A stretch of DNA of 64,000 nucleotides from positions 310,001-374,000 of the forward strand of contig NZ_JGYV01000001.1 of NCBI RefSeq assembly GCF_000741575.1, in the 5' to 3' direction. Shown here piece after piece: positions 25,695 to 34,254 of this stretch. The stretch is from Bifidobacterium cuniculi (lineage in GTDB: Bacteria; Actinomycetota; Actinomycetes; Actinomycetales; Bifidobacteriaceae). The notes under the pieces are model-generated. The model did no database searches and was not told where the DNA came from. It saw only the letters and a list, made by a program, of their open reading frames with translations. Both the position numbers and the translations under genes were made by a program. Every line of letters starts with the position of its first letter. The first letter of the stretch is position 1.

Positions 25695-25700
25695 ATTATA
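25695..25700 (-). promoter_or_regulatory. -10 TATAAT for the LCP pair
   Basis: Minus-strand TATAAT about 100 nt upstream of the second LCP start, in the divergent spacer shared with the glycosyltransferase promoter. No clear -35. Confidence 0.45.
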
Positions 25701-25749
25701 TGACAGTGCTCTGAAAAACACCTCCCGCGAGGCACGATCCGCCGATATG

Positions 25750-25778
25750 TTCACCGGATAGGCACGTCTGCGTACACT
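25750..25778 (+). promoter_or_regulatory. Promoter of the glycosyltransferase gene
   Basis: TTCACC (25750-25755), 17-nt spacer, TACACT (25773-25778), then GGTCCCT and ATG 25786. One of the few leaderless-type sites here with a plausible -35 at the right distance. Confidence 0.55.
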
Positions 25779-25785
25779 GGTCCCT

Positions 25786-28700
25786 ATGACTTTCCCGAGC
25801 GACAGCGGTATCCAGCGGCTGGTCGGTGACGCCTTGGCGAGCCGGCCGACCTCCTGCGGACAACGCACCGAACGTGACGTCACTGCGGTGATCACCGTGG
25901 AGGACGACCTGCGCTACCTGCCACATACCTTGGGCGCAGTCCTCAGGCAGACCGTGCTGCCGTCGACCATCGTGATCGCCGATTGCGCCGGTCGGCTCGA
26001 GCGGTCGGTACAGACGGGCTTCGACATCGCCTGTGCCGACCCGGACCCGCTGGCGGGGGAACCGAGGTCGGAGCGGATTGCCGTGCAGCTGGTGCGCGTG
26101 ACCCACGCTCGTTCCTTCGGCGATGCGGTGAAGAAGGCGCTGAGGGGTGCAAACGTCGATGCCACCACGAAGACGCTATGGCTGCTCCATGACGATTCGC
26201 GCCCGGCGGATGACCATTGCCTGGAGACCCTCCTCGATGCCAAGCGCAATACGCCGACCGCCGCGTTGCTGGGAGCCAAGCAATGTGACTGGGACGGCAC
26301 GGCGCTGCATGACGTGGGTTCTTACGCCGCCAGGATGCGTACGGTCTCCCTGGTCGTGGACGGGGAACCGGACCAGGAGCAGTATGATGCCCGTACCGAC
26401 GTGTTCTCGGTATCGCTGGCCGGCGCACTGGTCCCGGTCAACACCTTGGTGGCCGCCCATGGTATCGATGCGTGGTTCACGACCTTCGGGGAATCCGCTG
26501 ATTTCTGTCGTCGCCTCTGTCGTGGCGGCCGGCGTGTCGTGGTGGTCCCCCAGGCGCGCATCGCCCACCGCCGTGCCCGTTTCGAAGGGGTCCGCACCAA
26601 GGACGGCAAACCTCTGGAGGAGTCCGAGGCCATCGATCCTGCCATGACGGTGATGGGGGCCGGCCAGAAGTATGCCTATACGGATGTCACGGCGGCTTGG
26701 TGGCCGCTCATGTGGCTCGCCAGCCTCTTCGTAGCCCTGGGCAAGGCGGTTGCGTTGCTGTTCCGCAAGATGCCGTACCGCGCATGGTGCATGTTGTGCA
26801 TGCCGTGGATCGCCCTGGCCAATGTCCTCGGTGCCCTGGGACCGCGTCGGAGGGTCAGGATGGCGGGACCGGCCGGACGGGGCACGATGGGTGCGCTGAG
26901 GGCGGACCGTCGCCAGATCCGCCAGTGGAACGCCCGGCGTGATGCCTTTGACGACCAGCGGGACCACGTGGTGCTCGATCCCCTTGCCGCCGCACACCTG
27001 CGCCACCGCCTGGTGCGCCGATGGCTGGTTGCGGCAGTGGGCTCGTGCCTTGCATTTGCGCTGGTGTGTGCCATGTATTGGTCCATCCTGCGCTACAGCT
27101 TGACCGGAGCCTCACTCACTTCCGATCAACTCCTGCCCACGGATGCCACGTTCCGCCAGCTGGTCCAAAGCGCTACCACCCAATGGTTCTTCGGAGCCGG
27201 AACGGGCGTCGCCTTGCCGCCCACCCCATGGCTGCTGGTCCTGATGGGACTGTCCGTGCTTGCCGGGGGCCACGTATCCGTGGCCATGGCACTGTTCTTC
27301 TTCCTCTCTGCGCCGGCCAGCGTGCTCTCCTTCTGGGCGCTGGCAGGCGTGGTCACCCGATCCGACGTGATCCGTGTGCTTTCGGGGCTGCTCTGGTTTG
27401 CCATGTCATTGGCGTTCGGACTGTATGCCGAGGCGAACCTCGCGATGCTGACGGTCATGGTCTTCCTGCCCGCCGCCTTGGCGTTCTCCTTCAAGGCAGT
27501 GGGTCTCTACCGTACGGAGCAGCCGGTCAATCCCCGTTCCTCGGTACAGTCTGCAGCCTGGGCGGCACTGCTGTTCATCCCCGTGGTTGCTGCGGAACCC
27601 CAGATCCTGCTGGCACTGGTCGTGATCTTCTTCGCCTTCCTGGCGTTCGTGCGTCGCCACCGCCTGATGCTCCTGCTCATCCCATTCCCCGCCGCCTTCG
27701 CGCTGGCCCCCACCATCGTCAGTGCAGTGCGCCACGCCAAGGATGGCATGTGGCGGCAGTTGTTCGGTGATGTCATGGTTCCCGTGGAGTCGCGGAACGG
27801 CTCTCCGCGGATCATGGACCTGGCCGATGTGACACGGCAGGCATTCGGATTGGGGGAGGGTGGCACCTGGCCCTCCGGTGGTTCCCACGTTCTCGTGGCG
27901 GTGTTGCTTCTGGCGGGGACCGGGCTCCTGGTGGTCTTGGCCCTGCTGGCCTTGGTCCGTCCGACCGTCTTCCGCGCCTGCCGCATCCTGTGGACGGTTG
28001 CGATATGCGGTATGTTGCTGGCAGTGCTTTCCGGGGCGGTAGTGGTCGCAGTCATGCCCTACGGGGCAGCTTCCGGATCGGTGCTCCCCGGCGTGTCCCT
28101 GGCGGCCTGTGGCCTGATAGCCAGTGTAGGGCTGACCGCTGGTGCAAGCGTCACGCCATTCAGCCAGCTGGCAACAGGGCATTCGCATCGTTTCTCCTGG
28201 GCAGTGGCAGCCCGTGCCGTGGTAAGCCTGGCACTCGCATGCCTCACCTTGGTCGCGTGTGCGTTCGGCTACGGCATTGCCGAGAGCGGGCATGTCGCAA
28301 TCACCGGCAGCGGACTGCCGATGGTGGCACAGGACTATCTGGAACAGGACCCTGATCGACGTGTGCTGGCCGTGGCGGCCCGTGACGCGGACAGCGTCGA
28401 CTACGCGGTGATGAGGACCGGCAGGGGAGACCTCCTGGACGATTCCCCTGCCTATCGCGTGAGCTGCGCCTATGGCTTGCAGGAGGGCACCGACGACCAG
28501 GCCATCGGGCGGGTGGCCGCAGAGCTGCTTGCCGCCAGCGACAACGAGGCCATCTCGGAATTGGCCGATTTGGGCTTCGGCGGCATCTACGTGGTCACGC
28601 GTCCCTCGGAAGGCATCAGTGCCAAGGTCAGTGAACAGCTCCTGGCCAACATCACTTCCTCACAAGGTACCCAGGCCGTGGTCAGCAACGAACAAGGCAC

Positions 28701-28878
28701 ATACTACCGACTGACCTCGCAACCGGTCGCCCAGCAGCACATCGATGCCGCCGGTCAGTCGGCTGCGCAGCACAGCCCATGGCGCACCGCATGGCTGTGG
28801 TGTCTGGGCATCATGGTCGTGTTGTACTGCATCGTGGCCGTGCCCCGGGTCACCACCACCAAGGAGGAACAGGAATGA
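25786..28878 (+). CDS. Large polytopic family 2 glycosyltransferase
   Basis: 1030 residues. Residues about 30-290 form a GT-A family 2 domain (AVITVEDDLRYLPHTL, then LWLLHDDSRPADDHCLETLL, where Asp136-Asp137 is the likely metal/nucleotide site). A hydrophobic segment follows at about 300-350, then a basic loop, then roughly ten transmembrane helices to about 880 and an extracytoplasmic C-terminal domain before a last helix. This resembles actinobacterial GT2 proteins found beside DUF5719 and LCP genes, thought to build cell-envelope glycopolymers. It is divergent from the LCP pair and overlaps DUF5719 by ATGA. Donor and acceptor cannot be told. Confidence 0.85.
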   Translation: MTFPSDSGIQRLVGDALASRPTSCGQRTERDVTAVITVEDDLRYLPHTLGAVLRQTVLPSTIVIADCAGRLERSVQTGFDIACADPDPLAGEPRSERIAVQLVRVTHARSFGDAVKKALRGANVDATTKTLWLLHDDSRPADDHCLETLLDAKRNTPTAALLGAKQCDWDGTALHDVGSYAARMRTVSLVVDGEPDQEQYDARTDVFSVSLAGALVPVNTLVAAHGIDAWFTTFGESADFCRRLCRGGRRVVVVPQARIAHRRARFEGVRTKDGKPLEESEAIDPAMTVMGAGQKYAYTDVTAAWWPLMWLASLFVALGKAVALLFRKMPYRAWCMLCMPWIALANVLGALGPRRRVRMAGPAGRGTMGALRADRRQIRQWNARRDAFDDQRDHVVLDPLAAAHLRHRLVRRWLVAAVGSCLAFALVCAMYWSILRYSLTGASLTSDQLLPTDATFRQLVQSATTQWFFGAGTGVALPPTPWLLVLMGLSVLAGGHVSVAMALFFFLSAPASVLSFWALAGVVTRSDVIRVLSGLLWFAMSLAFGLYAEANLAMLTVMVFLPAALAFSFKAVGLYRTEQPVNPRSSVQSAAWAALLFIPVVAAEPQILLALVVIFFAFLAFVRRHRLMLLLIPFPAAFALAPTIVSAVRHAKDGMWRQLFGDVMVPVESRNGSPRIMDLADVTRQAFGLGEGGTWPSGGSHVLVAVLLLAGTGLLVVLALLALVRPTVFRACRILWTVAICGMLLAVLSGAVVVAVMPYGAASGSVLPGVSLAACGLIASVGLTAGASVTPFSQLATGHSHRFSWAVAARAVVSLALACLTLVACAFGYGIAESGHVAITGSGLPMVAQDYLEQDPDRRVLAVAARDADSVDYAVMRTGRGDLLDDSPAYRVSCAYGLQEGTDDQAIGRVAAELLAASDNEAISELADLGFGGIYVVTRPSEGISAKVSEQLLANITSSQGTQAVVSNEQGTYYRLTSQPVAQQHIDAAGQSAAQHSPWRTAWLWCLGIMVVLYCIVAVPRVTTTKEEQE

Positions 28879-30413
28879 GCAATGACCGGATGGAGTCCCC
28901 ACGCAGCCGTGGCAGGGTGATTGCCGGAACCATTGCGTCGGCCGTCGTGGTCGTGGCGTTCCTGGGCGCCCTTGTCATGATCCCCACCGAGGACCTTGCG
29001 GCAGACGCTCCCGCCTCCGATGACACACAGGTGGTCCAGGAAACCAGCCCGCGCCAGATCGACATGGTGTGTCCGTCTCAGATGGAACTCGCCGATGCGG
29101 ATTCCTATGGCGATGAGGAATTCCGGGCCTCTGCCGGCAACCTGGCATCCTCTGCGCGGTTCGCCGCCTTCGGATCGATCTTTCACTCCCAGGTGAGCGA
29201 ACTTGCCGATGCAGACGCAGTGGATGCCGTGGTGCTCAGCGGTCCCCAGGACCGGCAGGCTGGGCAGTCGGCCCTCATCGCATCCCGGAAAGGCGTCACG
29301 TCGCCCCTGCTGTTCGACACGCGTGTCCTCAAGGCACAACAGGGGACCGGGGCCACCGGCGCGGTGGCATCATGGGCCACCGAGGGTGACCTGCCGGGCA
29401 TGGCAGCCGCCGGATGCATCGCCACTGGCTTGACCCAGTCCTTCCTGGTGCCTTCCACCCAGACGGGCAACACCCAGCAACTGGTCATGGCGAATCCGAC
29501 CGACAAGGCCACGACGGTCACGCTGTCCGCATGGGACAGCAAGGGCAAGAACGTTGCGCTGGCGACGAACAGCGTCGTCTCCATTGCGCCCAACAGCCAG
29601 GAATCGGTGATGTTGCAAGCGGCTGCGCCGGATCTCAAGTCCCTCTATGTGACCGTGTCCAGCCAAGGGACACCCGTTGCCGCCATGATCCGTTCCGTCA
29701 GCGCCAAGGGCCTGACCGCCTTGGGCAATGATTACGTCATGCCGGTTTCCGGTGCTGCCGCCGCCCAGGCCATGGTCCTCGGGAAGGGGGCGGACCAGGA
29801 GGTGTCCCTCCTGACGCGCGCCGAGCAGGATGACCGTATCGAGGTTTCATGGATGACCGGGCACGGCCTGGTCAAGGCGACCACGATCGACGTCCCTGCC
29901 GGTTCCATCGCCGAGACCCAGTTGTCGGACCGTCCCGAGGATGCCATCGCCCTGTACGTGCAGGGCCGTACGCCGTTCCGTGCTTGTGCACGCGTGGAGG
30001 CGACACACGGGCAGCAGCATGATTTCGCCTTGGTGCAGGCATCCGCGGGCAGTGCGCAATCGGCATTGGCCATTCCTCCGTCCACCACGGCAGCGCTGAC
30101 GGTGGCGAATATGTCCTCACAGGGAACCGACATCGAATTGCGCGGGTACGACGCCAAGGGCGATCTCACGGGAAGCCAGCGGATCGAGTTGGACGCCGAT
30201 TGCGCACGCAATGTCGACCTCGAGGCCATGGGAGAGGGAACCGTTGCCATCGAGACCGACTCCGGACAGGCAGGCGTGGTATGGGGCGCTTTCCTTGGCA
30301 ATGACCAGGTCGATGATGCCGACGTGGCAGCCGTGGCATACGTTCCGTCGACGGCATTGGACATCCCCAAGCAGACCGTATCCGCCCGACGCAACCCGGC
30401 CATCGTGCAGTGA
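28875..30413 (+). CDS. DUF5719 family secreted/anchored protein
   Basis: 512 residues: a single N-terminal membrane helix (VIAGTIASAVVVVAFLGAL) and a large extracytoplasmic beta-rich region with few charged patches and only two or three Cys. It fits DUF5719, a family of unknown function whose members sit directly behind a polytopic GT2, as here. The ATG overlaps the GT2 stop (ATGA), with AAGGAGGAACAGG in the last GT2 codons serving as ribosome-binding site, so the two should be translationally coupled. It converges on the zincin-like gene with 1 bp between stops. Confidence 0.78.
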   Translation: MSNDRMESPRSRGRVIAGTIASAVVVVAFLGALVMIPTEDLAADAPASDDTQVVQETSPRQIDMVCPSQMELADADSYGDEEFRASAGNLASSARFAAFGSIFHSQVSELADADAVDAVVLSGPQDRQAGQSALIASRKGVTSPLLFDTRVLKAQQGTGATGAVASWATEGDLPGMAAAGCIATGLTQSFLVPSTQTGNTQQLVMANPTDKATTVTLSAWDSKGKNVALATNSVVSIAPNSQESVMLQAAAPDLKSLYVTVSSQGTPVAAMIRSVSAKGLTALGNDYVMPVSGAAAAQAMVLGKGADQEVSLLTRAEQDDRIEVSWMTGHGLVKATTIDVPAGSIAETQLSDRPEDAIALYVQGRTPFRACARVEATHGQQHDFALVQASAGSAQSALAIPPSTTAALTVANMSSQGTDIELRGYDAKGDLTGSQRIELDADCARNVDLEAMGEGTVAIETDSGQAGVVWGAFLGNDQVDDADVAAVAYVPSTALDIPKQTVSARRNPAIVQ

Positions 30414-30414
30414 G

Positions 30415-30843
30415 TCACCGTCCCCAATCGGGATCGATCTCGTCGGGGCGACGGCCATAGAGCTGGGCGATGCAATCGACCAGCTCATCGCGGATGGCAT
30501 ATTGCAGTTCCACGCGGTCGCGTGCCGCCGTCTGTAGCGGCAGACGGTACAGCACTACGCGTGGCGCCATCCCGTGGGATCCGGGGAAGGCGTGGGAACA
30601 TGGCCTGGCACGTTCCTCCCAGGGTGCCGGTGCAGAGGGCGGTACGTCCTCGACTGCGAACTGCACAGGCCTGACATAGTTGGGCCATGCCTGGGAGAGC
30701 CGCTTGATCTGGGCAATCACCATGTCGTCGAACATCCCGCTGCGTGTACGGTAACGGGGGATCCTCGTGCCGAACATCGGAGTACGCTGCCCGCGACCAT
30801 GGCGGTTGCGATATACTGGTGCATTCCATGGGGGTTGAAGCAT
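30415..30843 (-). CDS. Zincin-like metallopeptidase family protein with lost HExxH
   Basis: 142 residues of the small zincin-like family (PF06262-type) usually located beside DUF5719/WhiB genes in actinobacteria. Preserved parts are MFGTRIPRYRTRSGMFDDMV, VQFAVEDVPP near the middle, and VVLYRLPLQTAARDRVEL before the catalytic helix. Where the family has HExxH, this protein reads DELVD (RDELVDCIAQLYG), so both zinc histidines are Asp. It is therefore probably not a zinc protease. The start at 30843 follows TACAGT by 6 nt and includes GGAGG in that spacer. Its start region is 52 bp from the divergent HAD gene. Confidence 0.75.
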   Translation of the reverse strand: MLQPPWNAPVYRNRHGRGQRTPMFGTRIPRYRTRSGMFDDMVIAQIKRLSQAWPNYVRPVQFAVEDVPPSAPAPWEERARPCSHAFPGSHGMAPRVVLYRLPLQTAARDRVELQYAIRDELVDCIAQLYGRRPDEIDPDWGR

Positions 30844-30849
30844 GCCTCC

Positions 30850-30855
30850 ACTGTA
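30850..30855 (-). promoter_or_regulatory. -10-like TACAGT before zincin-like gene
   Basis: Minus-strand TACAGT, GGAGGC, ATG 30843. The spacer contains GGAGG, but only one base from the ATG, too close for a normal Shine-Dalgarno. Confidence 0.45.
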
Positions 30856-30895
30856 GAGCAACCGCATGGCAACATCGGAGTGCGAGGGAGGATTG

Positions 30896-31714
30896 ATGCA
30901 GGAACCCACGATCCAGCGATTCGACCAGGTCGATCTAGACGGGCTCTGTGCCCGGATGGGGCTCATGGCATTCGATTTGGATGGCACCCTGGCCCAATCG
31001 AAGAAGCCTATGCACCCCGACATGGCGCACATGTTGTCGCGGCTCACGACGCTTGTCCCCGTGGCCATCGTGTCCGGCGGCACCATGGCGTTGGTGGAAA
31101 GCCAGATCACGGATGTGCTGGGGCCTGAGGCGGACCGTGCCAACATGCACCTCATGCCCACCACCGGTACACGGTACTACCGTTGGGACGGACACGGCTG
31201 GGTGAAGGTCTATGAATACGACATCAATCCCCGGGACCGGCAGGAGGCCATGGCACTGCTGGAGCGCCGTGCCCGCGAACAGGGAATCTGGGAGGAGCGG
31301 ACCTGGGGCGAGCGGATCGAGGACCGCGGCAGCCAGATCACCTTCTCCGCCTTGGGGCAGCATGCGCCCGTCGAGGCCAAGGAACGGTGGGATCCCGGGA
31401 ACGTGAAGAAGAACCGTCTCACCCAGAGCCTGCAGGCCGATCTGCCCCATCTGCAGGTGCGTTCGGGGGGCTTGACCAGCGTGGACATCTCGGAACGCGG
31501 CCGGGACAAGTCCTTTGCGATGCGCCAATTGGCAGACGCCCTGCACCTCCCGATGCAGTCCATCGTGTTCGTGGGGGATCGCATGGACCCCGACGGCAAT
31601 GACTATCCTGCCGCCAAGGCGGGGGTGACCGCCATCGAGGTGAGATGCCCCGCCGATACCTTGCTGTTGGGGGAGGGCATCATCGCACGGCTCGAACGGG
31701 CCCGTCGCCCATGA
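30896..31714 (+). CDS. HAD-IIB family phosphatase / phosphomannomutase-like
   Basis: 272 residues. HAD motif I is MAFDLDGTLAQSK, motif II IVSGGTM, and motifs III/IV are in RGRDKSFAMRQLADAL and VFVGDRMDPDGNDYPAA; the C2 cap sits between, as in the Cof/phosphomannomutase subfamily. These enzymes dephosphorylate sugar phosphates or isomerise mannose phosphates. In the equivalent place of other actinobacterial loci a phosphomannomutase gene is found, so a role in sugar-nucleotide supply for the envelope is plausible (inference). GGGAGGATTG precedes ATG 30896. It overlaps comF by ATGA. Confidence 0.82.
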   Translation: MQEPTIQRFDQVDLDGLCARMGLMAFDLDGTLAQSKKPMHPDMAHMLSRLTTLVPVAIVSGGTMALVESQITDVLGPEADRANMHLMPTTGTRYYRWDGHGWVKVYEYDINPRDRQEAMALLERRAREQGIWEERTWGERIEDRGSQITFSALGQHAPVEAKERWDPGNVKKNRLTQSLQADLPHLQVRSGGLTSVDISERGRDKSFAMRQLADALHLPMQSIVFVGDRMDPDGNDYPAAKAGVTAIEVRCPADTLLLGEGIIARLERARRP

Positions 31715-32466
31715 CCTTCCGGGATGCCTGCCGGGAACTGGCCTGTGCCGTGCGTGATTTGTGCTTTCCTCGGGGGTGCGCAGCCTGTGACATGCCGGAT
31801 GAGGTGCTCTGTGCGCGTTGCCGTGGACTGCTGGCCAATCCGCAGTTCTTCGCGCTGCCCGACAGCGTGCTGGGTTGGGGCATGGCATGCGGGAGGTATG
31901 GAGGTGCATTGCGACGTGCCATATTGGGATGGAAGGACCACGGTGACGTGGAATGCGACATCCCCTTTGCCGAGGCCCTGGGGCAGGCGGTGGATGCCTT
32001 GGTCCGGAGTGGTTGCCTCGAACGGGATCGCGCCTACACGGTGGTTCCCGTGCCGTCCTCGCCGCGCTCGGTGCGCCGGCGGGGGCGGCGGCAGTGCGTG
32101 CCACTGGCGATTGCCGTGGCGGACCGGCTTGCCGATTACGGCGTTGCGGCCGAAGCCGTGGACCTGCTGCGGATACGGGGCATACGTCTCAAATCCGTCC
32201 AAGTAACGACAGCCGCACAGCGTCACCATCGTGTCGCAGGGCACGTGCAGGTGGACGAGGAAGCCTTGCGGTCGCTCAAGGGGCATGTCATCCTCATCGA
32301 CGACATCGTGACCTCGGGGGCAACCATGCGTACCTGTACGGCCCTGTTGGATGCGCACGGCGCGTCGGTATGGACGGCAATGGCCCTGGTGCATACGCCA
32401 CCGCGTGGGGCAGTGCACCAAGGCCATTGCGATACGTTCACTGCAGATGTCTCATCGGCAGCCTGA
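31711..32466 (+). CDS. ComF family phosphoribosyltransferase-like protein
   Basis: 251 residues. An N-terminal zinc-ribbon-like region (CFPRGCAACDMPDEVLCARC, four Cys in two pairs) is followed by the phosphoribosyltransferase fold: PVPSSPRSVRRRGRRQ and the PRPP loop VILIDDIVTSGAT. This is the ComF/GntX family, linked to DNA uptake in competent bacteria but also present in species without proven competence. The start overlaps the HAD stop (ATGA). Its 3' end overlaps the 3' end of the convergent histidine kinase by 29 bp. Confidence 0.88.
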   Translation: MTFRDACRELACAVRDLCFPRGCAACDMPDEVLCARCRGLLANPQFFALPDSVLGWGMACGRYGGALRRAILGWKDHGDVECDIPFAEALGQAVDALVRSGCLERDRAYTVVPVPSSPRSVRRRGRRQCVPLAIAVADRLADYGVAAEAVDLLRIRGIRLKSVQVTTAAQRHHRVAGHVQVDEEALRSLKGHVILIDDIVTSGATMRTCTALLDAHGASVWTAMALVHTPPRGAVHQGHCDTFTADVSSAA

Positions 32467-33514
32467 TCTCGAAATCGACTCCTCGGGGATCATCCACCAC
32501 CTGGACAGTGCCACCATGGAGCTGGGCGGCCCATCGGGCGATGGACAGTCCAAGGCCGGTGCCACCCGATTCGGTACCGGGCCCCGATTCCCCCCGGACG
32601 AACCTGCGGAAGATGTCCTGGCGGACCTCCTCCGGGATGTGGGAGCCGAAATTGACCACGTTGACGACGGCATGGCCGTCCTCAACATCGGTATGGGCCT
32701 CCACCAGGACGGATGACCCATCGCGCGAATGCTTGAGCGCATTGGCAATGATGTTGGTGAAGAGCTGGCGCAGCCGGTTCTCGTCACCCTCGATGACGAT
32801 GCCGTCGGGCACCCGCGTCTCGATGGTGTGGTCGTGTCCGGCGTCGGCGTATTCCAGTGGACGGATGGTGTCATTGAGGAATGCCGCCAGTTCGATGTCG
32901 GCAATCTCGAGGCTCGCGGCACCTGCCTCGATCCTCGACAGGTCAAGGAGGAAGGAGATGAGGTCGCTCAGGCGGTGCGTCTGTGCGAGGATGCTTTCCA
33001 TGTTCGCCGGAGTGGGGTCCACGACACCGTCCGCCATGTTCTCCACCATGGCCTGGAGCGCCGCGACGGGGGTGCGAAGCTCATGGCTGACGTTCGCGAT
33101 CATGTCACGACGCATCTGGTCCTCATGTTCCAGTTCGTCGGCCATCTCGTTGAAGGAGTGCGCCAGCTGGCCGATCTCGTCGTGGCTGGTCTTGTTGAGA
33201 TGCACGCGAGCCCCGTAGTCACCCTCCGCCATGGCTTGGGCCGCGTTGCGCATCTGCACCAAGGGGCGCGAGAGCCCCCGCGAGGTGACATAGGTGAACG
33301 TCATCGTGGCGATGATGGTGATGGGCAGGGAGAGCCATCCGTTGATGCCTCCCTTCACCAGGAGCCACGCTAGGAGGAAGGCCAATACGGTCGAGACGAC
33401 GATCAGGATGCTCAGTTCGCCACGTAGCGTCCGTAACACGCCGAAGGGGCGTTTGCCGTCCTTCACGGACGGCTCACGCCCCTTCGGGGTCTTTTCGTAT
33501 GGGGTGTCCGTCAT
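32438..33514 (-). CDS. Membrane sensor histidine kinase (HAMP-HisKA-HATPase)
   Basis: 358 residues. Two adjacent hydrophobic segments (ILIVVSTVLAFLLAWLLV and LPITIIATMTFTYV) with almost no extracytoplasmic loop suggest sensing within the membrane or from a partner. A HAMP domain follows, then HisKA with MIANVSHELRTPVAALQ, N-box NIIANALKHS, and G-boxes including GGTGLGLSIAR. The start overlaps the response regulator stop (ATGA), so it follows glgB and the regulator in one minus-strand unit. A 21-bp imperfect hairpin lies inside its first 25 codons. Confidence 0.93.
   Translation of the reverse strand: MTDTPYEKTPKGREPSVKDGKRPFGVLRTLRGELSILIVVSTVLAFLLAWLLVKGGINGWLSLPITIIATMTFTYVTSRGLSRPLVQMRNAAQAMAEGDYGARVHLNKTSHDEIGQLAHSFNEMADELEHEDQMRRDMIANVSHELRTPVAALQAMVENMADGVVDPTPANMESILAQTHRLSDLISFLLDLSRIEAGAASLEIADIELAAFLNDTIRPLEYADAGHDHTIETRVPDGIVIEGDENRLRQLFTNIIANALKHSRDGSSVLVEAHTDVEDGHAVVNVVNFGSHIPEEVRQDIFRRFVRGESGPGTESGGTGLGLSIARWAAQLHGGTVQVVDDPRGVDFEIRLPMRHLQ
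33441..33487 (-). repeat. Intragenic inverted repeat at the kinase 5' end
   Basis: Arms of 21 bp (33441-33461 and 33467-33487, two mismatches), five-base loop. It codes for the N-terminal KGREPS ... KRPFGV stretch, which itself reads as two matching peptide halves. Confidence 0.7.
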
Positions 33515-34233
33515 GGCTGTTCCGGGGGCTCAAATGCGTAGCCGACGCCATGCACGGTCCTGATCGTCGAGGAACCGAGCTTATGGCGAAGCGCCTTGAC
33601 ATGGGAATCGACGGTGCGGGTGCCGGAGGCATCCACCCAGTCCCAGACATCCTCCAGGAGCTGTTCGCGCGTAAGCACGGAACGTGGCTTGCATGCCAGC
33701 GTGTTGAGCAGGTCGAACTCTGTGGGGGTCAGGTGGACGGACTCGCCTCGCAAGGTGACCTTGCGGGTGGCCGGGTCGATGACCAGGGATCCGAAGTCGA
33801 GCACCTTCTCGTTCTCGCTGGTCTGGGCGATGACCCTGGCCCGCTCCACGCGGCGGAGGAGCGCCTTGCAGCGGGCGATGAGCTCGCGCATGGAGAAGGG
33901 CTTGGTCATGTAGTCGTCGGCGCCTGCGCCCAGCCCCACGAGCACATCGGCCTCGTCGTCACGGGCGGTGAGCATCAGTACCGGGACAGGACGCTCGGCG
34001 ATGATGCGCTTGGTGGCCTCAAGACCGTCCATGCCGGGCAGCATCACGTCCATGACCACGAGGTCGGGGCGCATCTGGGCGGCCGCCTTCACCGCGGTGA
34101 TGCCGTCCGACGCCACCTTGGCAATCCATCCTTCCGCGTTGAGCCGCTGGGAGACGGCTATCGCCAAGGTGGGCTCATCCTCCACGACCAATATCTTGTA
34201 CTGCGACGCAGCACCTTTGCTTTCGGCTGCCAT
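33511..34233 (-). CDS. OmpR-family response regulator
   Basis: 240 residues. The receiver domain carries VVEDEP (acidic pocket), VVMDVMLPGMDG with the phosphoacceptor Asp, and TKPF with the conserved Lys; the C-terminal winged helix shows HLTPTEFDLLNTLA, SREQLL-like VLTREQLLEDVW, RTVDSHVKALRHKLG and VHGVGYAFE. Transcribed 21 bp behind glgB and overlapping its cognate kinase by 4 bp. The regulon is not evident from the sequence; the link to glgB suggests a tie to glycogen or envelope state (inference). Confidence 0.93.
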   Translation of the reverse strand: MAAESKGAASQYKILVVEDEPTLAIAVSQRLNAEGWIAKVASDGITAVKAAAQMRPDLVVMDVMLPGMDGLEATKRIIAERPVPVLMLTARDDEADVLVGLGAGADDYMTKPFSMRELIARCKALLRRVERARVIAQTSENEKVLDFGSLVIDPATRKVTLRGESVHLTPTEFDLLNTLACKPRSVLTREQLLEDVWDWVDASGTRTVDSHVKALRHKLGSSTIRTVHGVGYAFEPPEQP

Positions 34234-34254
34234 GGCTTGTCGTGCCTCCCTTGC

